The notes: a model not told the origin generated them from the sequence alone. Shown: positions 7,104-14,393, counted from the first letter of the stretch. The stretch is 16,473 nt of DNA from an uncultured Chromatiaceae bacterium (GCA_946482615.1 CAMLSF010000087.1:1-16473); one strand, 5' to 3'. Numbers and translations are program-made.

Positions 7104-7943
7104 GTTGGCGGACACCTCAACAGAACAGTTGTTCTTCGAACAGATCATATGTTGAGTATCCGATTCAGCCTTATCGCTCAGATACTGTTCAAAGATAAAG
7201 TTTTGTAATGAGTGATTAAACTGCTCCCCTAAGCTGTGGCTCAGGTTCGCTTCAAAACGATCCTCAGAGCTAAGCACCAGCCCCTTCAGTCCTTCACATT
7301 GGGATTGAGTTTGAAGGTAACAAAGCGAGTCTGCATTACCCTCCTCTCTGACGATAGCGGCTAGCGTGTCTGTGGTTTCATTTTCTTTGAGCAACACCGC
7401 AATCTCAGAGCCAGTTCCGGCAGTAGCGACAGAACTCAATATGATGCGGTCTGCAACAGCCTCAACTCCCAGTTTCTCATCAAACTTAGCCTGTTCAGGA
7501 TCTGAGACTGCAGGGGCTATGTCCGCAGTATTTTTTTGTTGCTCCAGAGCATCATCGCAGCCATGTTCACTGCAACACCATGAATTATTGGGGTTGCAGA
7601 GACTTTGTTTGGTATAAAGTGAATCTGTACCTATAGCGTTTTTCCAATCCCATAAATATCGGTTCATCACTGCGGTGTTATCAGAGCAGTGAGTGATGCA
7701 GTTCACTACAAAATCGTAATCTACATGCAGTAAAGCCGAATTGCTTTTCTGAAGAATTCGTTTAGCAAAAAACTTCTGCTCTACGCCATAAGCATCTTTA
7801 AAATAAACAGTGAGCTTATCGTAAACATAACTCTGCCTACATGTCGTATTGCCATTACTGTCGTAGTCTAAACACACATTCGCTTCAGCTTGACTCCCCC
7901 ACAAAGCAACTAATACAAATAATAACTGAAACAGGTATTTCAT
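7095..7943 (-). CDS. Secreted cysteine-rich protein of unknown function
   Basis: I do not recognise a family. From ATG 7943 the product is 282 residues, with a classical signal peptide (residues 1-21, hydrophobic core then AEA) and predicted mature start NVCLDYD. The mature part contains 12 cysteines (24, 35, 82, 86, 116, 123, 124, 129, 208, 216, 268, 273), with a dense cluster at 116-129. That suggests a disulfide-bonded periplasmic or extracellular protein. A Cys-poor acidic middle (about 132-205) separates the two Cys-rich ends. The start at 7943 is preferred over TTG 7949, because AAGGAAG lies at the right distance only from the ATG. A strong promoter and a perfect inverted repeat lie upstream. 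It is divergent from the Cache-sensor gene and its 3' end overlaps rlmA by 9 bp. Confidence 0.72.
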   Translation of the reverse strand: MKYLFQLLFVLVALWGSQAEANVCLDYDSNGNTTCRQSYVYDKLTVYFKDAYGVEQKFFAKRILQKSNSALLHVDYDFVVNCITHCSDNTAVMNRYLWDWKNAIGTDSLYTKQSLCNPNNSWCCSEHGCDDALEQQKNTADIAPAVSDPEQAKFDEKLGVEAVADRIILSSVATAGTGSEIAVLLKENETTDTLAAIVREEGNADSLCYLQTQSQCEGLKGLVLSSEDRFEANLSHSLGEQFNHSLQNFIFEQYLSDKAESDTQHMICSKNNCSVEVSANLL

Positions 7944-7974
7944 AATCAAAACTTCCTTTTTTTGAAGACGTAAT

Positions 7975-7999
7975 CCTTATTTTCAGCCAGAAAATAAGG
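7975..7999 (-). repeat. Perfect 10-bp inverted repeat at the mRNA start of the secreted-protein gene
   Basis: CCTTATTTTC (7975-7984) and GAAAATAAGG (7990-7999) are perfect inverted copies around a 5-base loop. With the promoter at 8007-8035, transcription would begin near 8000, so the repeat forms either a 5'-terminal mRNA hairpin or an operator covering +1 to +25. There is no T-tract on either side, so it is not a standard terminator. Confidence 0.7.
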
Positions 8000-8006
8000 T
8001 ACAAGA

Positions 8007-8035
8007 AAAATAATACCGATTTAAGGTAATGTCAA
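8007..8035 (-). promoter_or_regulatory. Sigma70 promoter of the secreted cysteine-rich protein gene
   Basis: On the minus strand a consensus TTGACA (8030-8035) is followed after exactly 17 bases by TATTTT (8007-8012), a 4/6 match to the -10 box. The start codon lies about 57 bases downstream of the predicted transcription start. The region is clearly AT-rich relative to its surroundings. Confidence 0.6.
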
Positions 8036-8240
8036 TTTACGTATTGCTGCGTAATTTTTATTTATCAACGTCATTTTTCGACAGCTGCACTGCCCAGACT
8101 CCAATCGAAAAAATCGCTCAATCTAATTATGGCAGAAGCTTTGCATCAGGCTCAGCGGATCCATTGGAGGGCAATAGCTCAGGCGTTGGTTGTACATGCA
8201 GTTTTTTTTCGAACACCATAAAAATCATCTGAAACCTCAC

Positions 8241-10172
8241 ATGAGTGGCGTTTTACACTACGAACAAAAATTAACCGAACTGGATAATTGGTGGAGTAAA
8301 GTCAGTTTAATAGGCAAAATCAATAGTTTACGCCTTGGTTCTACCATACTCGATAGCATGGATCAGACCAAAAAACGTTTTACTGAATTGCAGCAAATTC
8401 TGATCGACAACCTGCTGATGGAGCAAACCAAAAAGACATTGCTCACAGACAAAGCATGCAGCCAGATAGCTATAGATATACTGATCCGCAACTTGTTTGA
8501 ACGCACGGCAGATATAGGGTTTCTGGCAACTGACAGCCAAATCCGTAGCTTTTTGGCACAGCCTTCTGTTGAAGCGGCACAAGTGATACATCAGCATTTG
8601 ATCAACTATGTCAGCTACTATTCGGTCTATCAGGATGTCATTTTACTTAACCCCGAAGGGCAAATCCTGCTGCGGCTTGATCAGTCTAAGCCGCAAACAA
8701 CCAGTAATGACCCTTTGCTGCAACAATGCCTGCAACAGCCACAACAATTCAGCGAAAGCTTCCGATATTCCGACCTGCAGCCCGAACAAAAACAAAGCCT
8801 GATTTATGCTCAGGCCGTGCTGTCGGACCAGGGTATTGCTTTGGGCGTGCTATGCCTTTGCTTTAAATTTGATGATGAAATAACGACCATTTTCAAAAAC
8901 TTACTACCAGAACATAGCCAAAGTATATTGTTACTGCAGGCCGAAGATGGCAGCACTGTATTTAGCTCAGATCCCACAGTCTTACCACCGCAACACACCG
9001 CAGGCCGACAGCAGAAATTGGGGGTCAAAACAGTAGAAGGCCGGGATTACTTACTCAGTTTTGCGCACACTCAGGGGTATCAGGGCTACTTTGGGCCGGC
9101 ATGGCAAACTCAGATCTGGACGCCGGTTAAGAGCTTATCAACTCAATCTAAATCCGACCAGGCCGCGTTGGATATGAGCAACCTCAAGTTATTTCCACAA
9201 CTGTTTCATATTCATCGCTCGTCTTTGCAGGTCAATGATGAGCTTAGTCTGATAGTGCTCAACGGCGTTATTTCAGCAGCCCGCAATGAAGCCGTTGAAT
9301 TTGTCCCTGTGCTGGACGCCATTCGTGGCATAGGCAAAGAAATCCATCAGGTGTTTTCCCATTCAGTGGAAGAGCTAGCACAGACTGTATTACACAGTCA
9401 GTTGGAAGAGCTGGAGATGCTGGCACGCCAGGCTCTGGATATTATGGACAGAAATCTGTATGAACGAGCCAACGACTGCCGTTGGTGGGCGCATAATAAA
9501 AAGTTTCAGGAGTTACTACGGCAACCCGACTCAGAAAAACAGCAGGAAGCAGCAAAAGAACTCGCTTACATTAATGATTTATATACAGTTTACTCCAACA
9601 TCTATCTCTACGATAAAACACAACGTATTTTATGCAGCGCCAGAGATAACAGGGAACAGCTGCAAATGCCGGACAATAGCGGCGCTGCAGATTGCCTGGT
9701 ATTAAACTCAGCCCATCAGTATGCGGTCAGCGATTTTGAACCCAGTGTTTTGTATCAACAGCAATCGACTTACATCTACCATGCACCTGTCTTTACCGAT
9801 ACCACGTCAGGTAAAGCTCAGGGAGGCATAGCGCTGGTGTTTGATAGCGCGCCACAATTTAGTGCAATGTTGCTGGATATTTTGCCCAAAAATGAACATG
9901 GTGAAGTGAAGGAAGATTTTTCCGCCTGTTTTATCGATGAAAAAGCTGTGGTGTTGTCGTCCAGCAATACAAAACTCTGGCCAACAGGGCATAGCATGCC
10001 TTTGTCGGACGAATTATTTCGCTCTGCACGGCAACAGCCTGTCCGTCAACAAGTCAGGCTACACGGCCAGTCTTATTGGCTGGCCTTGGCCTATTCAAAA
10101 GGCTACCGTGAGTACAAAACTTGCGATGGCTATGACAACCCCTTGTATTGCTGTGTCTTACTGCAATGCTAA
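8241..10172 (+). CDS. Soluble-looking sensor with two tandem Cache-like modules
   Basis: From ATG 8241 the protein is 643 residues. It seems to carry two copies of one unit, each a helical lead followed by a Cache-like alpha/beta domain. Matching blocks are ILIRNLFERTADIGFLATD (80-98) and IMDRNLYERANDCRWWAHN (401-419), YSVYQDVILLNPEGQILL (127-144) and YTVYSNIYLYDKTQRILC (448-465), and DYLLSFAHTQGY (269-280) and SYWLALAYSKGY (611-622). Between the copies, LNGVISAARNE then FVPVLDAIRGIG (340-365) resembles the hairpin tip of chemoreceptors. No signal peptide or membrane segment is evident, although Cache domains usually sit outside the membrane. A sensory role linked to chemotaxis or second messengers is inferred, with ligand and partner unknown. 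The start is uncertain: TTG 8190 and ATG 8196 are in frame, and no start has a clear ribosome binding site. Confidence 0.75.
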   Translation: MSGVLHYEQKLTELDNWWSKVSLIGKINSLRLGSTILDSMDQTKKRFTELQQILIDNLLMEQTKKTLLTDKACSQIAIDILIRNLFERTADIGFLATDSQIRSFLAQPSVEAAQVIHQHLINYVSYYSVYQDVILLNPEGQILLRLDQSKPQTTSNDPLLQQCLQQPQQFSESFRYSDLQPEQKQSLIYAQAVLSDQGIALGVLCLCFKFDDEITTIFKNLLPEHSQSILLLQAEDGSTVFSSDPTVLPPQHTAGRQQKLGVKTVEGRDYLLSFAHTQGYQGYFGPAWQTQIWTPVKSLSTQSKSDQAALDMSNLKLFPQLFHIHRSSLQVNDELSLIVLNGVISAARNEAVEFVPVLDAIRGIGKEIHQVFSHSVEELAQTVLHSQLEELEMLARQALDIMDRNLYERANDCRWWAHNKKFQELLRQPDSEKQQEAAKELAYINDLYTVYSNIYLYDKTQRILCSARDNREQLQMPDNSGAADCLVLNSAHQYAVSDFEPSVLYQQQSTYIYHAPVFTDTTSGKAQGGIALVFDSAPQFSAMLLDILPKNEHGEVKEDFSACFIDEKAVVLSSSNTKLWPTGHSMPLSDELFRSARQQPVRQQVRLHGQSYWLALAYSKGYREYKTCDGYDNPLYCCVLLQC

Positions 10173-10484
10173 TGTAAGCGATCTCAACAGCCTCATCAGT
10201 TAAATCGATAGAGGCTATTGAGTTAAAACGTTATCTTTTACCCTCCTCCCTCTTTATGCTGAGCACAAGTCAACACAAGTGGGATGCAGCCAGGCTGTCA
10301 GATTTATAACTTCTGCTGCTCCAACTTTTGATCACCCATTAACAAGTTGAAAAACTGGTACAACCTGATACTGAACCAATAGCAAAAGCTGTGGTCCATG
10401 CTTTCAGCAGTCGTACTTATCCTCATCGTAAGAGGACAGGATTCAATCAGCCAGCAGATGTATAAGGTACAGAGTTCTAGCGCA

Positions 10485-10519
10485 AGCGGTTTTATTCATC
10501 TCCCTGAACCGCTGTTTTT
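10485..10519 (+). terminator. Intrinsic terminator, first of a tandem pair
   Basis: AGCGGTT (10485-10491) pairs with AACCGCT (10507-10513), followed by G and five T residues (10515-10519). The 15-base loop makes it weaker than the one that follows. Confidence 0.65.
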
Positions 10520-10520
10520 C

Positions 10521-10546
10521 GCCCGGCAATCCAGCCGGGCTTTTTT
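10521..10546 (+). terminator. Strong intrinsic terminator, second of a tandem pair
   Basis: A perfect GC-rich stem, GCCCGGC (10521-10527) and GCCGGGC (10534-10540), has a 6-base loop and is followed by six T residues (10541-10546). On the other strand no T-tract follows, so it acts for plus-strand transcripts only. Confidence 0.92.
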
Positions 10547-10552
10547 ATGTAC

Positions 10553-10594
10553 AGGAGGTACGGTATGTCAAAAATGCAGGAGCATCAATTCTGA
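10553..10594 (+). pseudogene. Orphan ribosome binding site with a 9-codon frame, possible gene remnant
   Basis: A perfect AGGAGG (10553-10558) stands six bases before ATG 10565. The frame reads MSKMQEHQF and stops at TGA 10592-10594, running into the 3' end of the convergent gene that stops at 10585. It follows a strong terminator by only 6 bases, as a new gene would. It may be the start of a gene lost by rearrangement or, less likely, a tiny peptide. Confidence 0.3.
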
Positions 10595-12063
10595 ATAGTG
10601 GTTACTTTGTTCCATAAATTCTGGTTTTTACTGTAGGAGAAATACTCATCAGGAAACCAGCATTTAGGAATTAAATCCATATTTTTGCGTTCTTCAAAAT
10701 TGGACACCAGTTTACTCAGTATTTCCAGCAGCCGCTCTTCGCTCATTTTTTCCAGCTTTTTGCGTGCCGTTGGAAAATACAGATTATTGTCCACACTGAC
10801 CACCACATTAGTGCCGGTATTACTAAAGGTCATACTGCGGGTAACGACCCTGCATATCGGCATATCTGTTGCCGGCGGATACAAAGACACCACCAGGGCA
10901 TATTCGTATCTGTCCAAATCACGTTTGTCTGAGTCTTTTGGAATATAAGTCACCCCATAACCTTGTGGGAACAGGCCGGTGATTTTGATCAGCGCATCCA
11001 CAGCTGCTTTATGGTAATAACCCCGCTCTACACCACTTTGCAGCACCAAAGCGGCTTTAGGCAATGACTCATAGCTATGGTTTAACTTGGTCGATAACAC
11101 CACTGAGGTATAAATTTGAGGGATTTTCAGCAGGTTCCCTACTCCCCCCTCAGGTTTAATGGCATTTTTCAGCAGGGTGTACACAAAGTTCAGTTTATCC
11201 TGCTCGTTCTGATTAAACAGCTCCCGCTCTTCTTTTGAATTCCCAATGTAACGATCACAAGCCAACCCTTTGGTGACATAGCTTAAGGTTTCCTGATAAT
11301 TAATTTTCAGCAGCGCAACCCGGCTTTCATCATCCAGCACCCGAAACTCATCCAAATCGCCATCCGGCCCCTTCAGAATAGCCAGAGCATCGGGATGATA
11401 AGTGCCGATGTCCTGCAAAATAGCAGCCATTAATAACGGCAACTGCACATCATCACGAAAAGGTGAATAGTCGGCCTTATAGGCTGCTTCTGAGTTATCC
11501 AGCATCTCTTTGGCCGCACGCACTTTCGCCTGCACATAGTTATTGCTCAACTCATCATCCAGCAATAAGCGGTCAAGCAGGCGCAAACTTAAAATGCCTT
11601 TGTATAAATGCTTAAACTTTTGATTCACGGACGCCACATACTTGCCATTACTGGGTGCCAGCAGCTGAATGGTGCCCAAAAACTTGGACGACATTTGAAC
11701 CGTTTCTTCAAAGCTTTCACCTTCTGTCAGTTGCAACACCTGCAGACACAAGGCTTTTAACGCTCTGTAGCGTTCTAAACGACTGTCATCCAACATACGG
11801 ACATAAAGTTTTAAGGCGGATTGCGCTTCAGCCAGTTGCTTTTGCTCAGCAGAAGAAAGCTCTGACTTTTTCTCCAGCTTACGGACTTGTAGCTGTAATT
11901 GCTGAAGTTTTTCCTCTTGCTGTTTGGCGTGACGGAAATAATCAGTCGCGACTTCATAGACTGAATCATTCAGCGCAGTCGCATCATGAATTTTGCTCAG
12001 GATAGTTTTTACGGTTTTACTATACGAAGACTGACTTATGGTTCCCATCGACATATCGGGCAT
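10585..12063 (-). CDS. Coiled-coil protein with a degenerate HD-GYP-like domain
   Basis: This 492-residue protein has an N-terminal helical part with a likely coiled coil (about 45-92, rich in Gln, Leu, Lys and Glu). The C-terminal half follows the order of an HD-GYP cyclic-di-GMP phosphodiesterase. LMAAILQDIGTYHPDALAIL (211-230) fits the usual LLHDIGK...P block, but His is Gln217 and Lys is Thr221. The later HP position reads NY (255-256). No GYP triplet is seen, and the segment usually containing the metal-binding ADxFDA reads TSVVLSTKL (319-327). The end of the domain is well kept: AVDALIKITGLFPQGYGVTYIP (354-375). It is therefore probably a non-catalytic regulator or c-di-GMP binding relative. 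The ATG start at 12063 has AAGGA nearby. An extended -10 promoter lies at 12104-12130, which would give it its own transcript. No terminator is seen after it. Confidence 0.72.
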   Translation of the reverse strand: MPDMSMGTISQSSYSKTVKTILSKIHDATALNDSVYEVATDYFRHAKQQEEKLQQLQLQVRKLEKKSELSSAEQKQLAEAQSALKLYVRMLDDSRLERYRALKALCLQVLQLTEGESFEETVQMSSKFLGTIQLLAPSNGKYVASVNQKFKHLYKGILSLRLLDRLLLDDELSNNYVQAKVRAAKEMLDNSEAAYKADYSPFRDDVQLPLLMAAILQDIGTYHPDALAILKGPDGDLDEFRVLDDESRVALLKINYQETLSYVTKGLACDRYIGNSKEERELFNQNEQDKLNFVYTLLKNAIKPEGGVGNLLKIPQIYTSVVLSTKLNHSYESLPKAALVLQSGVERGYYHKAAVDALIKITGLFPQGYGVTYIPKDSDKRDLDRYEYALVVSLYPPATDMPICRVVTRSMTFSNTGTNVVVSVDNNLYFPTARKKLEKMSEERLLEILSKLVSNFEERKNMDLIPKCWFPDEYFSYSKNQNLWNKVTTIQN

Positions 12064-12103
12064 CTATCCTTTTGTGCGGGCCACTTAAATGTTACCAAAA
12101 TTG

Positions 12104-12130
12104 AGTATAGCAGCCCTTTGCATCTGTCCA
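12104..12130 (-). promoter_or_regulatory. Extended -10 promoter of the HD-GYP-like gene
   Basis: On the minus strand TGCTATACT (12104-12112) is an extended -10 element. TGGACA (12125-12130) lies 15 bases upstream of the hexamer as a possible -35. Transcription would start near 12097, about 34 bases before the ATG at 12063. Confidence 0.55.
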
Positions 12131-12133
12131 GAA

Positions 12134-13351
12134 TCAGTCGGCCAGCAATGGAGCCTGCCACACAACCTCTTCGTCCATATCCAACTGCCATTCTTCCTGC
12201 ATTTGTGCGGCAAGACGTTTCTTTTTATGCGGTTTTACCGCCAATAAATTCGACCAGAACCAGGTGGATAAATCGCCGACCAAATTAGTTTCAGCATTGA
12301 TCAGCACGACAAAACCTACACCCTTTTCTTTAGAGTACGCCATTTCTGTGCGATAGCCCTTGACCCAGCCGCCGTGGTAAAAGACCTCATGGCCGCTAAA
12401 GTTAAAAATACGCACCCCTAAGCCATAATGCGAAGTGGTGACATACTGGCCCCAGGTGCGGCCACCTAAATCATCAGCCACTTTCACTCTTTTGGTCCGC
12501 ACATCCTGCAACATGGCAGGGCTTAATACCGCAGGGTATTGGCCTAATTGCGCCATTAACCACTGGCTCATATCCATCACACTGGCATTGACCCCAGCTG
12601 CCGGACTGACTCTGTAGTAACTTGGATTGACCTTAGTTTCTGCCCAACCTCGTTTTACCCTGACATGGGGCATAGCACGGTTTTTCGACGCTAAAAAAGC
12701 AGAATACCCCACTGAAGCAGTGGGCATTTTTAATGGCTTAAACAGCTTTTGTTCCATCAGACTTTCGTAGCTGCTACCTGTGGTTTTTTCCATCACAGGC
12801 CGAATCAGACTAAACAAGACGTTCTGGTAGCCATAACATTTGCCAGGTGCACAACGTGGGTTTAAATAACGAAACTTAGGTAAAATCTGGGCAGGAGTTT
12901 GATTGGCTTCAATTAAATCATCGTAAGTGTTAGGCACCAGACCTGCACTTTGCGACAGCAAGTGCTCTACCTTTAAAGCGCCGGTATGTCGTGGACTTTT
13001 AAATGAAAAAGATGGCACATAACGGGTCACAGGATCACTCCACTGAAAACGCCCCTGATGCACCAGCAAAGAGGATAATTGACCGGCAAAAGTTTTGGAT
13101 ACCGAAGCGAGCCGGAATACAGTGTAAGCATCAACATTGGCTTTGGTGCCCACTGAACGCACGCCATAAGCTCCTACTTTTACCACTCTGTTGTCTTTGA
13201 CAATAGCGTAAGCAGCACCTGGAATATTGTTCTTTTTTAGCGTCTGGCGAAAGTGCCAGTCAAAATTGGTAGCCAGTTCATCAACATCAGCCGCCAGCAA
13301 CTGGGGGGAAAGGACGAGGAATGCGCCCACCAGTAATTGGATTAATTTCAA
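12134..13351 (-). CDS. Secreted serine hydrolase of the beta-lactamase/penicillin-binding fold (class C-like)
   Basis: From TTG 13351 this is a 405-residue protein with a textbook signal peptide (MKLIQLLVGAFLVLSPQLLA, then ADVDEL), so it should be periplasmic or secreted. It has the three active-site motifs of the family: SVSK (83-86) with nucleophile Ser83, YQN (175-177) and HGG (326-328). Members include class C beta-lactamases, DD-carboxypeptidases and esterases; these motifs do not decide the substrate, and resistance should not be assumed. The frame could open at an ATG at 13405, but that would overlap the upstream gene by 50 bases and bury the signal peptide. TTG 13351 has GAGGA eight bases upstream, inside the end of the preceding gene, four bases after its stop. 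This implies translational coupling in a three-gene operon. Two cysteines (167, 172) may form a disulfide. Confidence 0.9.
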   Translation of the reverse strand: MKLIQLLVGAFLVLSPQLLAADVDELATNFDWHFRQTLKKNNIPGAAYAIVKDNRVVKVGAYGVRSVGTKANVDAYTVFRLASVSKTFAGQLSSLLVHQGRFQWSDPVTRYVPSFSFKSPRHTGALKVEHLLSQSAGLVPNTYDDLIEANQTPAQILPKFRYLNPRCAPGKCYGYQNVLFSLIRPVMEKTTGSSYESLMEQKLFKPLKMPTASVGYSAFLASKNRAMPHVRVKRGWAETKVNPSYYRVSPAAGVNASVMDMSQWLMAQLGQYPAVLSPAMLQDVRTKRVKVADDLGGRTWGQYVTTSHYGLGVRIFNFSGHEVFYHGGWVKGYRTEMAYSKEKGVGFVVLINAETNLVGDLSTWFWSNLLAVKPHKKKRLAAQMQEEWQLDMDEEVVWQAPLLAD

Positions 13352-13355
13352 TGTG

Positions 13356-13856
13356 TTAGTCCTCAGACAAAGGGGAAGCCTTTGTTGTAGTGCCACTATT
13401 GGCATGTAAGTTATGATAAGTCGTTAACATCGACGGTATCAACTGCGTAATTAAATGCTTTTTGTGTTCTTCACTGACCTGCTGCACAGACCATTCCCCG
13501 GCTAAATAAGGCACCAAAGCGGGCCCTGCGGTATAACACCAGGCATCCAGCCATTGACCTGAAGATTGAACTCTGACCTTTTGGCGCAGATACAAACCTG
13601 AATCCAGCTCCTCAAAAAAGTCCAGTTTATCCAGCTCTGCAGCTAAAACATCCAGCAATACTTGTCCATGCTGCAAATGCCCGGGACAGGAGGTTAAAGC
13701 AGGTACAGGGGTGTCCCCAGGCTGCTGACTTAGACCATAGCTTTTGTGATCAGCCAGACTGGCTGGCTGCATGGTATAACGCTGTCCAGTAATGGCATAC
13801 ACCACTTCGGGTAAGGTCAATAAACCATACACAAATACTGCATCACCAGAACTCAT
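13356..13856 (-). CDS. Gamma-glutamylcyclotransferase-like (AIG2/GGCT fold) protein
   Basis: This 166-residue protein opens with VFVYGLLTLPEV (7-18), the family's nucleotide-like binding loop where YGTL is usual and here reads YGLL. DFFEELDSGLYLRQKV (79-94) follows, containing the expected acidic catalytic residue (probably E82) and the Y-x-R element. Family members release 5-oxoproline from gamma-glutamyl amines or peptides, but many bacterial ones have no known substrate. It is predicted to be cytoplasmic. The start ATG overlaps the stop of the YgjP-like gene (ATGA at 13853-13856), and the serine hydrolase starts four bases after its stop, so it sits in the middle of a coupled operon. The C-terminal 25 residues are polar and look disordered; they also carry the ribosome binding site of the next gene. 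Confidence 0.82.
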   Translation of the reverse strand: MSSGDAVFVYGLLTLPEVVYAITGQRYTMQPASLADHKSYGLSQQPGDTPVPALTSCPGHLQHGQVLLDVLAAELDKLDFFEELDSGLYLRQKVRVQSSGQWLDAWCYTAGPALVPYLAGEWSVQQVSEEHKKHLITQLIPSMLTTYHNLHANSGTTTKASPLSED

Positions 13857-14359
13857 AAAGCTTTCCCTTCCAGCTGTCTTAAAGTTAAAAACAGGCGTAA
13901 GTCAAATTCCAGTTGATGATACTGGGGTTCCATATGCTGACACAATTGATAAAAGGCTTTGTTGTGATCTTTTTCGCGTAAATGCGCCAATTCATGTACT
14001 ACCACCATCTTTAACAGAGGAAAAGGCAGTTGTTTAAATAAAGCAGAAATACGAATTTCCTGTTTGGCTTTTAGTTTTCCGCCTTGTACCCTGCTGACAA
14101 AACTATGCAAACCTAAGCTGTTATCCAGATGAATTTTGCCGTCAAAACAGACTTTACTGACAGGCGGGCTGGATTTCACAAAACGTTGCTTCAGCTCCTG
14201 CGTAAACTGATACAGGCTTTTATCATTCTGAATATCATGCGACGGTTCAGGATAACGGGTCGCCAGCACTTCAGCCAGGCGCCCCTGGGCGATCAACGAC
14301 TGTACCTGGGTCCGCACTGCTTCGGGATAAGAGGTCAGAAAAGTTAACACAGGTTCCAC
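13853..14359 (-). CDS. YgjP-like zinc metallopeptidase (DUF45 family)
   Basis: This 168-residue cytoplasmic protein carries VVVHELAHLREKDHNKAFY (119-137). HELAH (122-126) gives two zinc-binding histidines and the catalytic Glu123, and H132 is a third candidate ligand. The surrounding blocks SRVQGGKLKAKQEIRI (89-104) and YHQLEFDLRLFL (147-158) belong to the YgjP/DUF45 group related to WLM and SprT-type peptidases. A proteolytic substrate is not known. The start is taken as GTG 14359, with GGA nine bases upstream and an in-frame stop (TGA) shortly before it. It is the first gene of an operon with the cyclotransferase-like and serine hydrolase genes. A promoter at 14390-14418 and an inverted repeat that includes the start codon suggest regulation of the whole operon. 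Confidence 0.88.
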   Translation of the reverse strand: MEPVLTFLTSYPEAVRTQVQSLIAQGRLAEVLATRYPEPSHDIQNDKSLYQFTQELKQRFVKSSPPVSKVCFDGKIHLDNSLGLHSFVSRVQGGKLKAKQEIRISALFKQLPFPLLKMVVVHELAHLREKDHNKAFYQLCQHMEPQYHQLEFDLRLFLTLRQLEGKAL

Positions 14360-14393
14360 TACGCATCATCCAGAACAAAAACGATGCGTAGTG
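14357..14393. repeat. Perfect 11-bp inverted repeat over the operon start, candidate operator
   Basis: CACTACGCATC (14357-14367) and GATGCGTAGTG (14383-14393) are perfect inverted copies around 15 bases. One arm contains the GTG start codon of the YgjP-like gene and the other overlaps the -10 box of its promoter. A repressor site is one reading; an mRNA hairpin hiding the start is the other, if transcription begins farther upstream. Confidence 0.7.

Larger units (their letters stand above)
10173..10584. other. Gene-poor stretch, possible untranslated RNA region
   Basis: I find no convincing protein gene in these 412 bases; frames here are short, lack ribosome binding sites or run through the terminators. 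It ends with two tandem intrinsic terminators for the plus strand at 10485-10546, more than 300 bases after the Cache-sensor stop. A local hairpin (TCCTC/GAGGA around 10430) precedes them. A weak promoter-like pair (TTATCT near 10231, TATGCT near 10255, 18 apart) could start an independent transcript. The alternative is a long 3' untranslated region of the sensor gene. Confidence 0.3.

Noticed and set aside
8029..8232. 67-codon plus-strand frame before the Cache-like gene
   Set aside because: No ribosome binding site; it runs across the minus-strand promoter region and has no recognisable domain or membrane segment.
10147..10203. Frameshift at the end of the Cache-like gene
   Set aside because: The alternative frame gives no domain-like continuation, and the C-terminal block parallels the end of the first module, so a natural end is more likely.
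10398..10598. 66-codon plus-strand frame in the gap after the Cache-like gene
   Set aside because: It passes through both intrinsic terminators and has no ribosome binding site, so it is not a plausible gene.
12134..13351. Calling the serine hydrolase an antibiotic-resistance beta-lactamase
   Set aside because: The SxxK, YxN and HxG motifs are shared by esterases and peptidases of the same fold, and nothing here indicates resistance function.
13352..13405. ATG 13405 as start of the serine hydrolase
   Set aside because: It would overlap the upstream gene by 50 bases and put 18 residues before a perfect signal peptide; TTG 13351 has a well placed GAGGA.
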